Positions 45,650 through 54,973 of a stretch of 64,000 nucleotides of DNA are shown here, in pieces. Under the pieces are notes generated by a model, which made no database searches, was not told where the DNA came from, and saw nothing but the letters and a program-made list of their open reading frames with translations. This stretch comes from Saprospiraceae bacterium (GTDB lineage: Bacteria; Bacteroidota; Bacteroidia; Chitinophagales; Saprospiraceae): contig JAIYAP010000013.1 of assembly GCA_027488935.1 (NCBI GenBank), positions 62,001-126,000 on the forward strand. The letters run 5' to 3'. Positions within the stretch are counted from its first letter, which is position 1; every line of letters starts with the position of its first letter. The translations under genes and the position numbers were made by a program.

Positions 45650-45679
45650 CAAAGGTAGGAAGTGTTTATTGATAATCAA
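45650..45679 (-). promoter_or_regulatory. Full Bacteroidota promoter (TTG-N19-TACCTTTG)
   Basis: On the minus strand, TTG at 45679-45677, a 19-base spacer and TACCTTTG at 45657-45650. Both boxes and the spacing agree with the known Bacteroidota promoter. It overlaps TTGATTATCAA, a palindromic word that could be the binding site of the XRE regulator. It drives the DUF2975/XRE pair. Confidence 0.7.
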
Positions 45680-45783
45680 TAAAAAAATGTTGCTTGGTAA
45701 AAAATATTTTTGCTTTATCAGGATAATTCCTAAATTCAGCACTTGGCTCCGTCTTTTTATGCAGGATCGTTCATGTGCTGCTG

Positions 45784-46689
45784 CTAACCCCGGTATGCAC
45801 TCGGCGAAATTCCCGTTTTAAGTTTAAACAGCCGACTAAAATGCTGTGGATATTTAAACCCTAATTCAAAAGCAACTTCATTGATCGTTTTTTGGGTGTC
45901 AAATATCCGGTTCTTGGCAATTTCTATAACCTTGTTTTGCACATAGTCTTGTGCCGATTTACTCGTTTCTTTTTTGATTAGATCACCAAAATAGTTAGGA
46001 GATAAATTCAGTTCGCTGGCGCAATATGCGACCGAAGGCAAACCAATTTCTAAGGGTTTTTCTGATAAAAAATAGGCGTTTAACAGTGCTTCGAATCTTT
46101 CCAGAATACCCTTATTGGCGTTGTCCCTCGTGATAAATTGACGGTCGTAAAAACGCTCGCAATAACTCAAGAAAAGTTCAATGTTTGAGGCAATAAGCTT
46201 TTTGCTGTGCTTATCAACGCCTTGCTGCAATTCAAATTCGATGTTCGAAAAACATTCCATCACAATGCGCCTTTCCCGATCTGAGAGGTGTAATGCCTCG
46301 TTGGAGTTGTAGCTGAAAAATCGGTAGTCGGTGATGTTTTTGGCGAGGCTGGTGCCGGGTAACAAGTCAGCATGAAACATCAATCCGTACCCGACTGGCT
46401 GGTAAGTATCGCCGGTGTTTTCTAATTCCATTACTTGACCTGGTGCGGTGAAAACCAAAGTACCTTCCTGATAATCGTAATAATTGCGTCCATACTTCAG
46501 GTCGCCGCATTTTACCTCTTTCAAAAAAATGCAGTAAAAGTTATAGTTAATCCGCACTTTTTTTTCGCCGCCCCAAGACCTTGGGTTGGCCTTTGAAAAG
46601 TCGATCACACTGACCAAAGGGTTCAGCGTCTTGTGGTTGTTGAAGCGGTTATATTCGTTGATGGTATCAAATTCGTAAGTGCGGATCAT
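45784..46689 (-). CDS. AraC family transcriptional regulator, divergent from hydrolase operon
   Basis: The 301-residue protein (ATG at 46689; a longer frame begins at a TTG) has an N-terminal cupin-like domain (about 1-180, FYCIFLKEVKCGDLKYGRNY, GTLVFTAPGQVMELENTGD) and the AraC DNA-binding domain (about 200-301, LNLSPNYFGDLIKKETSKSA, INEVAFELGFKYPQHFSRLFK, TGISPSAYRG). The four-gene hydrolase operon starts 224 bases away on the other strand, so that operon is the likely target. The inducer is unknown, perhaps a substrate of the hydrolases. Family firm, target inferred from layout. Confidence 0.9.
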   Translation of the reverse strand: MIRTYEFDTINEYNRFNNHKTLNPLVSVIDFSKANPRSWGGEKKVRINYNFYCIFLKEVKCGDLKYGRNYYDYQEGTLVFTAPGQVMELENTGDTYQPVGYGLMFHADLLPGTSLAKNITDYRFFSYNSNEALHLSDRERRIVMECFSNIEFELQQGVDKHSKKLIASNIELFLSYCERFYDRQFITRDNANKGILERFEALLNAYFLSEKPLEIGLPSVAYCASELNLSPNYFGDLIKKETSKSAQDYVQNKVIEIAKNRIFDTQKTINEVAFELGFKYPQHFSRLFKLKTGISPSAYRG

Positions 46690-46912
46690 GTTGAAACAGT
46701 TGGGTGAAGCGACAAATCTATCTTTTTCCAAGCCAGATTAACAGCCTGGACTGCAGAATCAGTAAAATTGGTTCAAGATTCAGTAATCCATATAACAACT
46801 TTGAGTTGGAAGGCAAGGACTTTTGTGCCATGCATTATAGTCAACGCAAAGTGAATATGAAAACATTTGTCTTCAAATCCATTTAAATCTGGGTATGATT
46901 AAACCGAGCGCC

Positions 46913-48562
46913 ATGAAAAAAATTTCAATTAGTCTTGTCTTCACTGCTGGGCTTGCCTTTTTAGTCTTGTTTCAAGCAAAGAGCAATGCTCAATCCTCAT
47001 CCCCCACCGTCAACACCTCCTCTGGTGTCGTCCGGGGTGTAACAGAAGGCGATGTGTCCAGTTTTAAGGGCATTCCTTACGCTGCACCACCTGTTGGTGC
47101 GTTTCGTTGGCGTCCACCACAACCTGTAACGCCCTGGAAAGGCGCGTTGGATGCCAGTAAATTCGGGCCAAACTGCGCCCAGGCCGGATGGGGGGCAAAG
47201 CCCGGCACGATCGCAGAAGGCTCATCGGAAGATTGTTTGTACCTGAATATTTGGAAACCGGCCAACAGTATCGCCAGCGCCAAACTGCCGGTGATGGTAT
47301 GGATTCATGGCGGGGGCTTTACCGGGGGCAGTGGCTCCAGTCCGCAAAACTACGGGGATGCGCTCACCCGACAAGGCGTTATTTTGGTCAACATCAATTA
47401 TCGCCTGGGGCGCTTGGGCTTTTTTGCACATCCTGCCCTCCGCGCCGAGTATCCTGAAGAACCCAAAGGAAACTATGGATATATGGACCAGATTGCAGCA
47501 CTAAAATGGATTAAGGCGAACATTGCTGCTTTTGGTGGCGACCCGGAAAATGTCACTATTTTTGGATTCTCGGCAGGTGGGGTTTCGGTTCATTCCCTGC
47601 TTACCATACCGGCAGCAAAGGGCCTGTTCCACAAACTCATCAGCGAGTCAGGTGGTGGCCGGGATGGCGTGCTGACCGGAAGGCCCATCAAACAAGATAA
47701 TGCGGACGTGTTGTACCCTGTTTCTGCTGAAACCATCGGTTTGAATTTTGCCCGAAAACACGGGATAAAAGATACCGATGCCGCTGCCTTGGCAAAATTG
47801 CGTGCGTTAAGTGTAGTAGAAATCGTGGATGGCGGCCAGGAAACCGACGGCCAGGGTGGCCCCCGTATCTATTCAGGGCCAATTCTGGATGGTAAACTGG
47901 TAGTAGAGACGGCAGAGTCGGCCTATAAAGCTGGCTGTCAGCCCAGGATGCCTTTAATGATTGGAAACTGCAGCGCCGAAATAGGGGGGGCATTCGTTAG
48001 TAATGCAAAAACCAAAGAAGAATTATTTGCAACTTTTGGCGACCTTGCCAGTGAGGCCAAGGCTGCATATGACCCCAATGGAGTCAAATCATTTGAGGAG
48101 ATAATCACTCAATTCAATACAGATTGGGTCTGGGGCGAGCCTGCTCGCATGACCGCCAAGGTATTTTTGGATAAAGGTGCTCCAGCCTATATGTATCAGT
48201 TTGGATATGTGCCACCGACATCTCGGGAGCGTTCTCCTTACGGCGCAGGTCATGGTTCAGAAGTATCCTTTGTATTCAATACCCTGCATGCCCGTTGGGG
48301 ACCGCCAGTAGAATCCACTCCTGAAGAAAAAGAACTGGCAAGGGTGATGTGTGCCTATTGGGCAAATTTCGCTAAAAATGGAAACCCAAATGCACAAGGC
48401 TTGCCCAATTGGCCGCGCTATAACAATCAGGATCAACCGATGCTCGACATTGAACAAGATAGCAAGGTTATCAGCAAACCAGACCCCCGAAAGGCCAGGT
48501 TGGATGTAGTTGAAAAGGCGATGGCAAAACATCGGGGAACCATTCAATCACGCGGCATTTAA
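46913..48562 (+). CDS. Secreted type-B carboxylesterase/lipase
   Basis: From the ATG at 46913 the enzyme has 549 residues, with a signal peptide (MKKISISLVFTAGLAFLVLF). An alternative ATG lies 18 bases upstream. It has the carboxylesterase marks SSEDCLYLNIW, oxyanion HGGGF and nucleophile GFSAGG (Ser at about 220 from this start). The acid and histidine probably lie near IGNCSAEIGG and GAGHGSEVSFVF. Such enzymes hydrolyse esters of bulky alcohols or acids. It is the first gene of an operon with two more hydrolases and a cupin/CMD protein, next to a divergent AraC gene. Periplasmic or extracellular location is inferred from the signal. Confidence 0.92.
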   Translation: MKKISISLVFTAGLAFLVLFQAKSNAQSSSPTVNTSSGVVRGVTEGDVSSFKGIPYAAPPVGAFRWRPPQPVTPWKGALDASKFGPNCAQAGWGAKPGTIAEGSSEDCLYLNIWKPANSIASAKLPVMVWIHGGGFTGGSGSSPQNYGDALTRQGVILVNINYRLGRLGFFAHPALRAEYPEEPKGNYGYMDQIAALKWIKANIAAFGGDPENVTIFGFSAGGVSVHSLLTIPAAKGLFHKLISESGGGRDGVLTGRPIKQDNADVLYPVSAETIGLNFARKHGIKDTDAAALAKLRALSVVEIVDGGQETDGQGGPRIYSGPILDGKLVVETAESAYKAGCQPRMPLMIGNCSAEIGGAFVSNAKTKEELFATFGDLASEAKAAYDPNGVKSFEEIITQFNTDWVWGEPARMTAKVFLDKGAPAYMYQFGYVPPTSRERSPYGAGHGSEVSFVFNTLHARWGPPVESTPEEKELARVMCAYWANFAKNGNPNAQGLPNWPRYNNQDQPMLDIEQDSKVISKPDPRKARLDVVEKAMAKHRGTIQSRGI

Positions 48563-48570
48563 AAAACAGA

Positions 48571-49629
48571 ATGATGAAAAGAGCAATATCAATGGCAATA
48601 ACTATGCTGGCAATTCATTTAGCAAGTGCTCAAACGGATAAAAAAGCATTTCAGCAAAACCCCTGGACCTTGGTATATGAAGGGGCTATTACCGAAAATA
48701 TAGTAGGTAAGGTAAATATCCATCCGGTCGCTTATAAATTGAACGGTATTGACATCACCGCCAATGTTTATACGCCAGCCAATTACGATGCATCAAAAAA
48801 ATATCCGGCTGTCGTTGTAGCCCATCCAAATGGGGGGATAAAAGAGCAAACAGCCGGCCTATATGCGCAGCGATTAGCAGAGGCGGGCTATATCACCATC
48901 GCCGCTGATGCTGCCTATCAGGGTGCAAGCGGTGGAACACCCCGTCATGTGGATAAACCAACCAACCGGATTGAAGATATTCATGGCATGGCTGACTTTA
49001 TCACGCACTACGCTGGGGTTGATGCGAACAGTTTGGGTGTTTTGGGCATCTGTGGTGGGGGTGGATATACATTAAAAGCAGCACAATCGGACAAACGTTT
49101 CAAAGCGGTTGCCACTTTGAGTATGTTCAATTCAGGAGAAGTTAGGCGCAATGGTTTTCAGAATTCACAGATAAATACCATTCAAGAACGCTTAAACAAG
49201 GCTTCGGCGGCGCGTGCGCAGGAAATGGCTGGAGGTGAAATGATCTATGCAGGGGTAGCCAGTATCACCGATGCGGAAATCGCCAAAACCACGACCGACC
49301 TGTATCGAGAAGGCTTTGTGTATTATTTCAGAACCCATGCGCATCCTAATTCAACCTTTCTGTATACCATGAGTAGCCTGCTCGACCTGATGACCTGGGA
49401 CGCCACCACGAATATGGATTTAATCAATCAACCCCTGTTGATGATTGCCGGAAGCAAAGCCGACACAAAGTATATGACGGATGAAGCATTTCCTAAAGCA
49501 ACCAATGCAAAGTATAAGGAACTGTTTCTACTGAAAGGAGCTACGCATATAGAAACCTACTGGAAGCCCGAATACGTCTCGCAAGCGGTTCAAAAATTGA
49601 CCGATTTTTTCGGTAAAAATCTTCAATAA
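48571..49629 (+). CDS. Secreted alpha/beta-hydrolase with cysteine at the nucleophile position
   Basis: A 352-residue protein with a signal peptide (cleavage after LASA, about 20). The alpha/beta-hydrolase fold is marked by VVVAHPNGGIKEQTAG, the elbow GICGGGG with Cys161 where most esterases have serine, MIAGSKADTKYM and GATHIETY with the histidine. A cysteine in this place is known from dienelactone hydrolase-like enzymes and relatives such as YcjY-type proteins. It starts 8 bases after the carboxylesterase stop. The substrate could be a lactone or ester produced or accepted by its neighbours; this is inference. Confidence 0.85.
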   Translation: MMKRAISMAITMLAIHLASAQTDKKAFQQNPWTLVYEGAITENIVGKVNIHPVAYKLNGIDITANVYTPANYDASKKYPAVVVAHPNGGIKEQTAGLYAQRLAEAGYITIAADAAYQGASGGTPRHVDKPTNRIEDIHGMADFITHYAGVDANSLGVLGICGGGGYTLKAAQSDKRFKAVATLSMFNSGEVRRNGFQNSQINTIQERLNKASAARAQEMAGGEMIYAGVASITDAEIAKTTTDLYREGFVYYFRTHAHPNSTFLYTMSSLLDLMTWDATTNMDLINQPLLMIAGSKADTKYMTDEAFPKATNAKYKELFLLKGATHIETYWKPEYVSQAVQKLTDFFGKNLQ

Positions 49630-49654
49630 AAGGTCTTCACCACAATTAAAACAC

Positions 49655-50716
49655 ATGCATCAAAAAGCATTTTTCAGACTATTATCGGTCATCCTGTCCT
49701 TGTTGTTTACCGCTTGTGCCAGTCATCGGCAAATGGTTATACAGGAACAAGGCAGTTTCGCAGCAGGCGGCACAGTCATTACCAATCCCGGTACCTTTGA
49801 CCCCTACAAGCCTACGCCAAATGGGCAGACTTTCCATGGCGATCATGCCTATGTTTTTTATCAAATACCGCCCAAAGCCCGCCCATATCCGCTGGTGATG
49901 TGGCACGGAATAGGGCAATTTTCCAAAACCTGGGAAACCACACCGGATGGCCGGGAAGGCTATCAGAATATTTTCCTGCGAAAAGGGTTTAGCACCTATC
50001 TGCTTGACCAACCGAGAAGGGGCGATGCCGGGCGCAGTACAGTAGAGTCTACCATTATTCCCACGCCCGATGAACAGCAATGGTTTGATATATTTCGCGT
50101 CGGTGTATGGCCCAACTATTTTGATGGTGTGCAATTTGACCGGGACACCAATACGCTAAATCAGTATTTCCGCTCCATGACACCAAATATCGGGGCTATA
50201 GACATCAACGTTACAACCGATGCAGCGGCGGCGCTGTTCCGTAAAATTGGGCCAGCCATTTTGGTGACCCATTCCCATTCTGGTGGCATGGGCTGGCTAA
50301 CAGCCATAAAAAGTCAAAATGTAAAAGCCATTGTTTCCTATGAGCCGGGAAGCGGCTTTTTATTTCCAGAAGGAGCAGTACCCGCACCAATGGAAAGTTC
50401 GGGCGGAAGGCTGACTGCATCAGGTGTTGCTATGTCTGATTTTATGAAGCTGACTAAAATCCCCATTATTATTTATTATGGGGATAATATTCCCGATGAA
50501 CCTTCCCCCAATCCAGGTGCAGACGGATGGCGGGTGCGCCTTGCCATGGCCAAACTATGGCGGGATGCGGTGAACAAACATGGCGGGGATGTCACAGTCG
50601 TACATCTGCCAGAAATAGGGATCAAAGGCAATACACACTTCCCGTTCTCAGATTTGAACAACCTTCAAATCGCAGACCTGATGTCGAAGTTTCTTAAAGA
50701 AAAAGGATTGGATTAA
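49655..50716 (+). CDS. Alpha/beta-hydrolase lipoprotein
   Basis: A 353-residue lipoprotein: signal peptide ending LFTAC (Cys21). The hydrolase fold shows PLVMWHGIGQFSKTWET as oxyanion loop, DQPRRGDAGRS, the elbow THSHSGG with Ser209, YYGDNIPDE with a candidate acid and KGNTHFPFSD with the histidine. It resembles membrane-anchored esterases of unknown substrate seen in many Bacteroidota and proteobacteria. It lies 25 bases after the second hydrolase gene; its TAA overlaps by one base the ATG of the cupin/CMD gene, so translation may be coupled. Confidence 0.85.
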   Translation: MHQKAFFRLLSVILSLLFTACASHRQMVIQEQGSFAAGGTVITNPGTFDPYKPTPNGQTFHGDHAYVFYQIPPKARPYPLVMWHGIGQFSKTWETTPDGREGYQNIFLRKGFSTYLLDQPRRGDAGRSTVESTIIPTPDEQQWFDIFRVGVWPNYFDGVQFDRDTNTLNQYFRSMTPNIGAIDINVTTDAAAALFRKIGPAILVTHSHSGGMGWLTAIKSQNVKAIVSYEPGSGFLFPEGAVPAPMESSGGRLTASGVAMSDFMKLTKIPIIIYYGDNIPDEPSPNPGADGWRVRLAMAKLWRDAVNKHGGDVTVVHLPEIGIKGNTHFPFSDLNNLQIADLMSKFLKEKGLD

Positions 50717-51867
50717 TGAAAAATACAGTGTTCATCCTATATATTATGATGTTTGTTTTGTCATGGACAAAAATCACCCAGGCACAAACCCTACCCACTA
50801 TGCTCAATACGATATTCCCTTTAGGCGATAAAATGCAGGGTGGCAACTTTACAGGAACGGTATGGGTGACGCCCCTGCTTCCGGCAGATAGTACCTTTAG
50901 TGCCACCATCGGCAATGTGGTCTTTGAACCCAAAGCCCGCTCGAAATGGCATACCCACCCCGGCGGTCAAACCCTGCTGGCATTGGACGGGATAGGTTAC
51001 TACCAGGAAAAAGGGAAACCACTACAAATCCTGCAAAAAGGCGATGTAGTGAACTGCCCGCCTGATGTGGAGCATTGGCATGGCGCTTCCAAGGATAGTT
51101 GGTTTGTGCAAATGGCAATTACCAGGGAGCATCCAAAAGGCAGGGTGATTTGGCTGTATGAAGTGTCTGATGAAGTATATCAACAAGGTGTGGCGCAACA
51201 ACAGCGCGCTGTGAACCATCTTCATGACCTCGATAACCGCTACCAGCATATCGTCGCAATCTCGTTATTTACCACCAAAGGTGATTTGGAGCGATTAAAT
51301 AAAGCTATAAATGATGGACTGAATGGAGGCCTGACCGTCCATGAAATTAAGGAGGTGCTGGTACATCTGTATGCCTATTGCGGTTTTCCACGAAGCATAC
51401 AAGGACTCAATACTTTAATAGCAGTATTGGAAAAGCGAAAATCGCAAAGCATCATGGATGAACTAGGAAAAGACGCTTCTCCTATTGCCGATACCTCCAG
51501 CAAATATGACCGAGGCAAAAAAACATTGGAAGCCCTCACTGGACAGCCGCTGCTTACACCCCCCACTTCCGGGTATGGGGCATTCAGCCCGGAGATCGAT
51601 GTGTTTTTGAAAGAACACTTGTTTGCTGACATTTTCGGGAGAGACGTCCTAAGTTACCAAGACAGGGAAGTAGCAACCATCACTGCATTGGTCAATCTCG
51701 GCGGCGTAGAACCGATGTTAAAAAGTCATTTTGGCATAGCCCTGCACCTTGGTATGACAGCGGTGCAAATGGGCGATTTGTTGTCCCTGATTGAGGCGAA
51801 TGTTGGGGCGGGGGAGGCAGCAACGGGCAGAAAAATATTAAAGGAAGCCGTAAATACCAGAAAATAA
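50716..51867 (+). CDS. Secreted fusion of cupin and carboxymuconolactone decarboxylase domains
   Basis: The 383-residue protein has a signal peptide (about 1-24), a cupin domain (about 40-150, metal site residues in WHTHPGGQTLLALDG and HWHGASKDSW) and two carboxymuconolactone decarboxylase-type helical domains (about 165-250, HIVAISLFTTKGD then HLYAYCGFPRSI, and 300-380, EVATITALVNLGG). The single cysteine in AYCGFP may be catalytic. Such fusions are often listed as carboxymuconolactone decarboxylase family proteins; a true lactone decarboxylation has not been shown for them. It is the last gene of the AraC-linked operon. Confidence 0.87.
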   Translation: MKNTVFILYIMMFVLSWTKITQAQTLPTMLNTIFPLGDKMQGGNFTGTVWVTPLLPADSTFSATIGNVVFEPKARSKWHTHPGGQTLLALDGIGYYQEKGKPLQILQKGDVVNCPPDVEHWHGASKDSWFVQMAITREHPKGRVIWLYEVSDEVYQQGVAQQQRAVNHLHDLDNRYQHIVAISLFTTKGDLERLNKAINDGLNGGLTVHEIKEVLVHLYAYCGFPRSIQGLNTLIAVLEKRKSQSIMDELGKDASPIADTSSKYDRGKKTLEALTGQPLLTPPTSGYGAFSPEIDVFLKEHLFADIFGRDVLSYQDREVATITALVNLGGVEPMLKSHFGIALHLGMTAVQMGDLLSLIEANVGAGEAATGRKILKEAVNTRK

Positions 51868-53067
51868 CGATCGCTCACGAGGTCGTAACGTTGCTCTTTA
51901 ATTCATTTTTATAAAACCAAACCTTCGAAAGACAACTGGAATCTTAAAGGCATTTCCTGGTTAAACCCGCAATTTCCTCAGTTAAATCAGCACATTGCAC
52001 GGAGGTGGCTCCAAATTTCATGGAGGAACTGACCAACTGCTCAAATGAAGCACCCAATCCTTCAGATCAACCAACCTATTTCCTGGATGAACCGATTCAA
52101 AACTCGGAATTTTTAAACCGTCGCATCCTTCAGTTGCCGCATTTCACGGATCTTCCAACCAATTTCTTGGATGTTTCAACCAATTCCTTGGATGTTTCAA
52201 CCAATTTCATGGATGAAAAAGCAAAAAAACATCGTAACGCATGTTGCATCCTGGCAATTTCGCCTGAACACAAGGCTCCGGGCGGTCTTTTTTGTTGAAT
52301 TTGAACTCTATTGATCCCATTGTCCGCCCGCTTTTGATCAATTAGTAAGGGAGAACAGGGAACTGCTGCCTGCTCGCTGGATGAAACCAGTCTTCCAATC
52401 CAACTTACCATGTATTTCCTCTGTATAATTGCTTGCTTTATCCATGAAACGCGGCAGTTTATCCGTGAAATTTGATTTTTCTGGTCTAACTAAAAAATAG
52501 TTATAGAGGCTGATTGAGAGGGGAAAGGGGTTCCACGGAGTTACGCGGAGGAATGGAGTTACACGGAGAAAAAAAGGGGCCACGGAGTTACGCGGAGGAA
52601 TGGAGTTACACGGAGAAAAAAAGGGGTCACAGAGAAAAAAAAGGGTCACGGAGTTACACAGAGGAATGGAGTTACACGGAGAAAAAAAGGGGCCACGGAG
52701 ATTCACAGAGGAATGGAGTTACACGGAGAAAAACTCTGTGCCCCTCCATACCTCTGCGTAACTCCGTGGCCCTTTTCTCCGTGGCCCCTTTTCTCTGTGC
52801 CCCTCCGTACCTCCGTGTAACTCCGTGGCCCCCTTCCCCTCTACAAGTGGTTTTTTTTCCCAAAAACTCCATATTTTTTTTCAATATAATTATAATCAAT
52901 AACTTCATACCAGCGAATTTTTGCAATCTCCACCTCCACAAAAACCACCAATTATTCGTATTCAAAACATAATTTGGCAACAAAACCTATCCTGCACCAC
53001 ACCCAAAACTTGCATCTTTCCTTAAAAGTCGGGATTATTGTAGTTTTTACACTAAATCAGTTTGCTT
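51868..53067. repeat. 1.2-kb gene-poor tract of tandem and inverted repeats
   Basis: No gene can be supported. From about 52154 to 52215 a 21-bp unit starting CAACCAATT and containing TTGGATG occurs three times, with looser copies from 52070. From about 52510 to 52840 there are about eight imperfect copies of CACGGAGTTACACGGAG spaced by AAAAAAAGGGG or GAATGG; copies in the opposite orientation follow from 52734 (CTCTGTGCCCC, CTCCGTGGCCC), so the two blocks can pair. A fragment at 51872-51895 resembles the palindrome cluster at 15533. Open frames here have low-complexity, repeat-derived products. Confidence 0.8.
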
Positions 53068-54684
53068 ATGTGTGGAATTTTGGCCATTTTAGGAAAACCC
53101 ATCGACCCGGAACGCGCGCGTGCGCACAGTGCGCGGATGCGCCACCGCGGTCCCGATGAGCGCGATCTGCGGACTACTTCCGTGGGGGTATTGTGTCACG
53201 AACGCTTGTCGATCATTGATTTACGCACCGGAAAACAACCGATCCAGGGTACGGGTAATACCTGGCTGGTGCATAATGGGGAGATTTATAACCACCGAAA
53301 TTTGCACACGCACCTATTGGGTAATCGATACACCTGCCGCACGACCTCGGACAGTGAAGTCATTGTGCATTTATACGAGGAATTTGGCGCCGATTTTTGC
53401 AACCACCTCGATGGAATGTTTGCTTTTGTGGTGGTGGATGAGGATAAAAACACCTTTGTGGCGGGCCGCGACCCCATGGGTAAAAAGCCGCTCTATTGGG
53501 GCAAAGATGCCGAAGGTCGTACCTGGTTTTCGAGCGAAATGAAAGCGCTGGCGGATGCTTGTATAGAATTTGAGGCTTTTCCGCCCGGCCATTTTTATAC
53601 CCCGGAATTGGGACTGCAACTGTTTTATAAACCCGATTGGGAAAGTTTACCCGCCATAGATATGGATGCGGACGGATTGCGTACATCCCTGGAAGCGGCG
53701 GTGGAAAAACGCCTGATGTCGGATGTGCCGTTTGGCGTCCTCTTGTCAGGCGGATTGGATAGTAGCCTGATTTCCAGCATTGTAGCGCGGAAGTTGCGCG
53801 GCACCGGACAGGAATTGCATTCTTTTAGCATCGGTTTGAATGCCGAAGCGCCCGATTTGAAATATGCCCGAATTGTGGCGGAACACATCGGCAGCACCCA
53901 CCATGAGGTGTACTTTTCGGTAGAAGAAGGCATTGAGATGATGCGCAAATTAGTGTGGCACTTAGAAAGTTACGACGTGACTACCTTGCGCGCCAGCACG
54001 CCCATGTATTTCCTGACGCGTTATATCCGCGAAACGGGCATCAAAATGGTGCTTTCGGGCGAGGGCGCGGATGAAATTTTTGGCGGCTACCTTTATTTTT
54101 TCAATGCACCGGACGAACAGGCGTTCCAAGAAGAAACAAAACGCCGGGTGCGGCTCTTGCATACGGCCGATGTGTTGCGCGCGGATAAAAGCACGATGGC
54201 CAATGGCATTGAAGTGCGGGTTCCGATGCTCGATAAGGCATTTTTGGAAAAATCCATTCAGTTGCATCCGTCTTTGAAGCGGCCGGTGAAGGGCGTACAA
54301 ATGGAAAAAGCGGTGCTGCGGAAAGCCTTTGATGTGGATAAAAACGATCCGTATTTGCCCGATGTGATTCTTTGGCGGCAAAAGGAACAATTCAGCGATG
54401 GCGTTGGCTACAACTGGATCGATTCGATGAAGGCTTTTTGCGAAAATGCGGTATCGGATGCCGAATTTGAAACGGCTGGGGAGCGGTTCCCGTTCAACAC
54501 ACCGGCGACTAAAGAGGCGTTTTATATTCGTACGCTCTTCCACGAACATTTTCCCCAAGAAAGCGCCGCACGCACCGTGCTGCCCTGGATCCCGATGTGG
54601 CAGGCGAATGCGGATCCGTCGGGTCGGGCGAATGCGGTGCATGAGGAGAGTTTGGAAAAGGTGTCGGAAAAGGTTGGAGGGTAG
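53068..54684 (+). CDS. asnB: Asparagine synthetase B, glutamine-hydrolysing
   Basis: AsnB makes asparagine from aspartate, glutamine and ATP in the cytosol. The start is placed at the ATG at 53068, because the mature enzyme needs Cys2 (MCGILAIL) as the glutaminase nucleophile; a TTG two codons earlier would block it. The N-terminal glutaminase domain (about 1-190) has RHRGPDE, LSIIDLRTGKQP and VHNGEIYNH; the synthetase domain has the PP-loop LSGGLDSS (about 227-234), STHHEVYF and SGEGADEIFGGY. Length (538) is normal. It stands alone, followed by two palindromic elements before sbcD. Confidence 0.95.
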   Translation: MCGILAILGKPIDPERARAHSARMRHRGPDERDLRTTSVGVLCHERLSIIDLRTGKQPIQGTGNTWLVHNGEIYNHRNLHTHLLGNRYTCRTTSDSEVIVHLYEEFGADFCNHLDGMFAFVVVDEDKNTFVAGRDPMGKKPLYWGKDAEGRTWFSSEMKALADACIEFEAFPPGHFYTPELGLQLFYKPDWESLPAIDMDADGLRTSLEAAVEKRLMSDVPFGVLLSGGLDSSLISSIVARKLRGTGQELHSFSIGLNAEAPDLKYARIVAEHIGSTHHEVYFSVEEGIEMMRKLVWHLESYDVTTLRASTPMYFLTRYIRETGIKMVLSGEGADEIFGGYLYFFNAPDEQAFQEETKRRVRLLHTADVLRADKSTMANGIEVRVPMLDKAFLEKSIQLHPSLKRPVKGVQMEKAVLRKAFDVDKNDPYLPDVILWRQKEQFSDGVGYNWIDSMKAFCENAVSDAEFETAGERFPFNTPATKEAFYIRTLFHEHFPQESAARTVLPWIPMWQANADPSGRANAVHEESLEKVSEKVGG

Positions 54685-54707
54685 TTCCTTTAACCCCACG
54701 TAAATGC

Positions 54708-54760
54708 GTAAATTTTATTGACGGGGCGACTTTTTCGGTCACCCCGTCTATGGAATTTAC
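54708..54760. repeat. 53-bp intergenic palindrome (CGGGGCGAC family), copy C
   Basis: Same architecture as copies A and B (GTAAATTT/GGAATTTAC outer arms, CGGGGCGAC/GTCACCCCG inner arms). Sequence similarity with copy A continues downstream (ATCTTTGATAAxATATTA, GTGTAAAT, CCTTGxAATG). Located in the convergent gap between asnB and sbcD. Confidence 0.85.
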
Positions 54761-54839
54761 ACGTTATCACCAATCTTTGATAAAATATTAAGTATCAATA
54801 AAATCGCGTGTAAATGCACGCATCATTGTGCCTTGTAAT

Positions 54840-54892
54840 GTAAAATCTACTGTCGGGGTGACTGAAAAAGTCGCCCCGACACTTGATTTTAC
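54840..54892. repeat. 53-bp intergenic palindrome (CGGGGCGAC family), copy D, inverted
   Basis: Eighty bases after copy C and in the opposite orientation: outer arms GTAAAATC/GATTTTAC, inner TGTCGGGGTGACT/AGTCGCCCCGACA. Copies C and D face each other, so they can also pair over their whole length. Confidence 0.85.
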
Positions 54893-54973
54893 ACATTTGT
54901 ACGAATATCTGGCAAGAAATCCTACATAAATTTTACGCATTACATCGGAACTCGGAAATCGCGCAATCGTAAA

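Noticed and set aside
52005-52298. Open frame of 97 codons with TNFLDVSTNSLDV repeats
   Set aside because: The repeated peptide comes from a 21-bp tandem repeat, composition is unlike real genes nearby, and there is no promoter word or family match. Treated as part of the repeat tract.
52514-52972. Open frames of over 100 codons on both strands through the CACGGAG array
   Set aside because: Products are low-complexity (RGxxELHGEKKG-type) and exist on both strands because of the repeat; no evidence of coding.
53062-53067. asnB start at TTG 53062
   Set aside because: AsnB needs cysteine directly after the first methionine; only the ATG at 53068 gives that.
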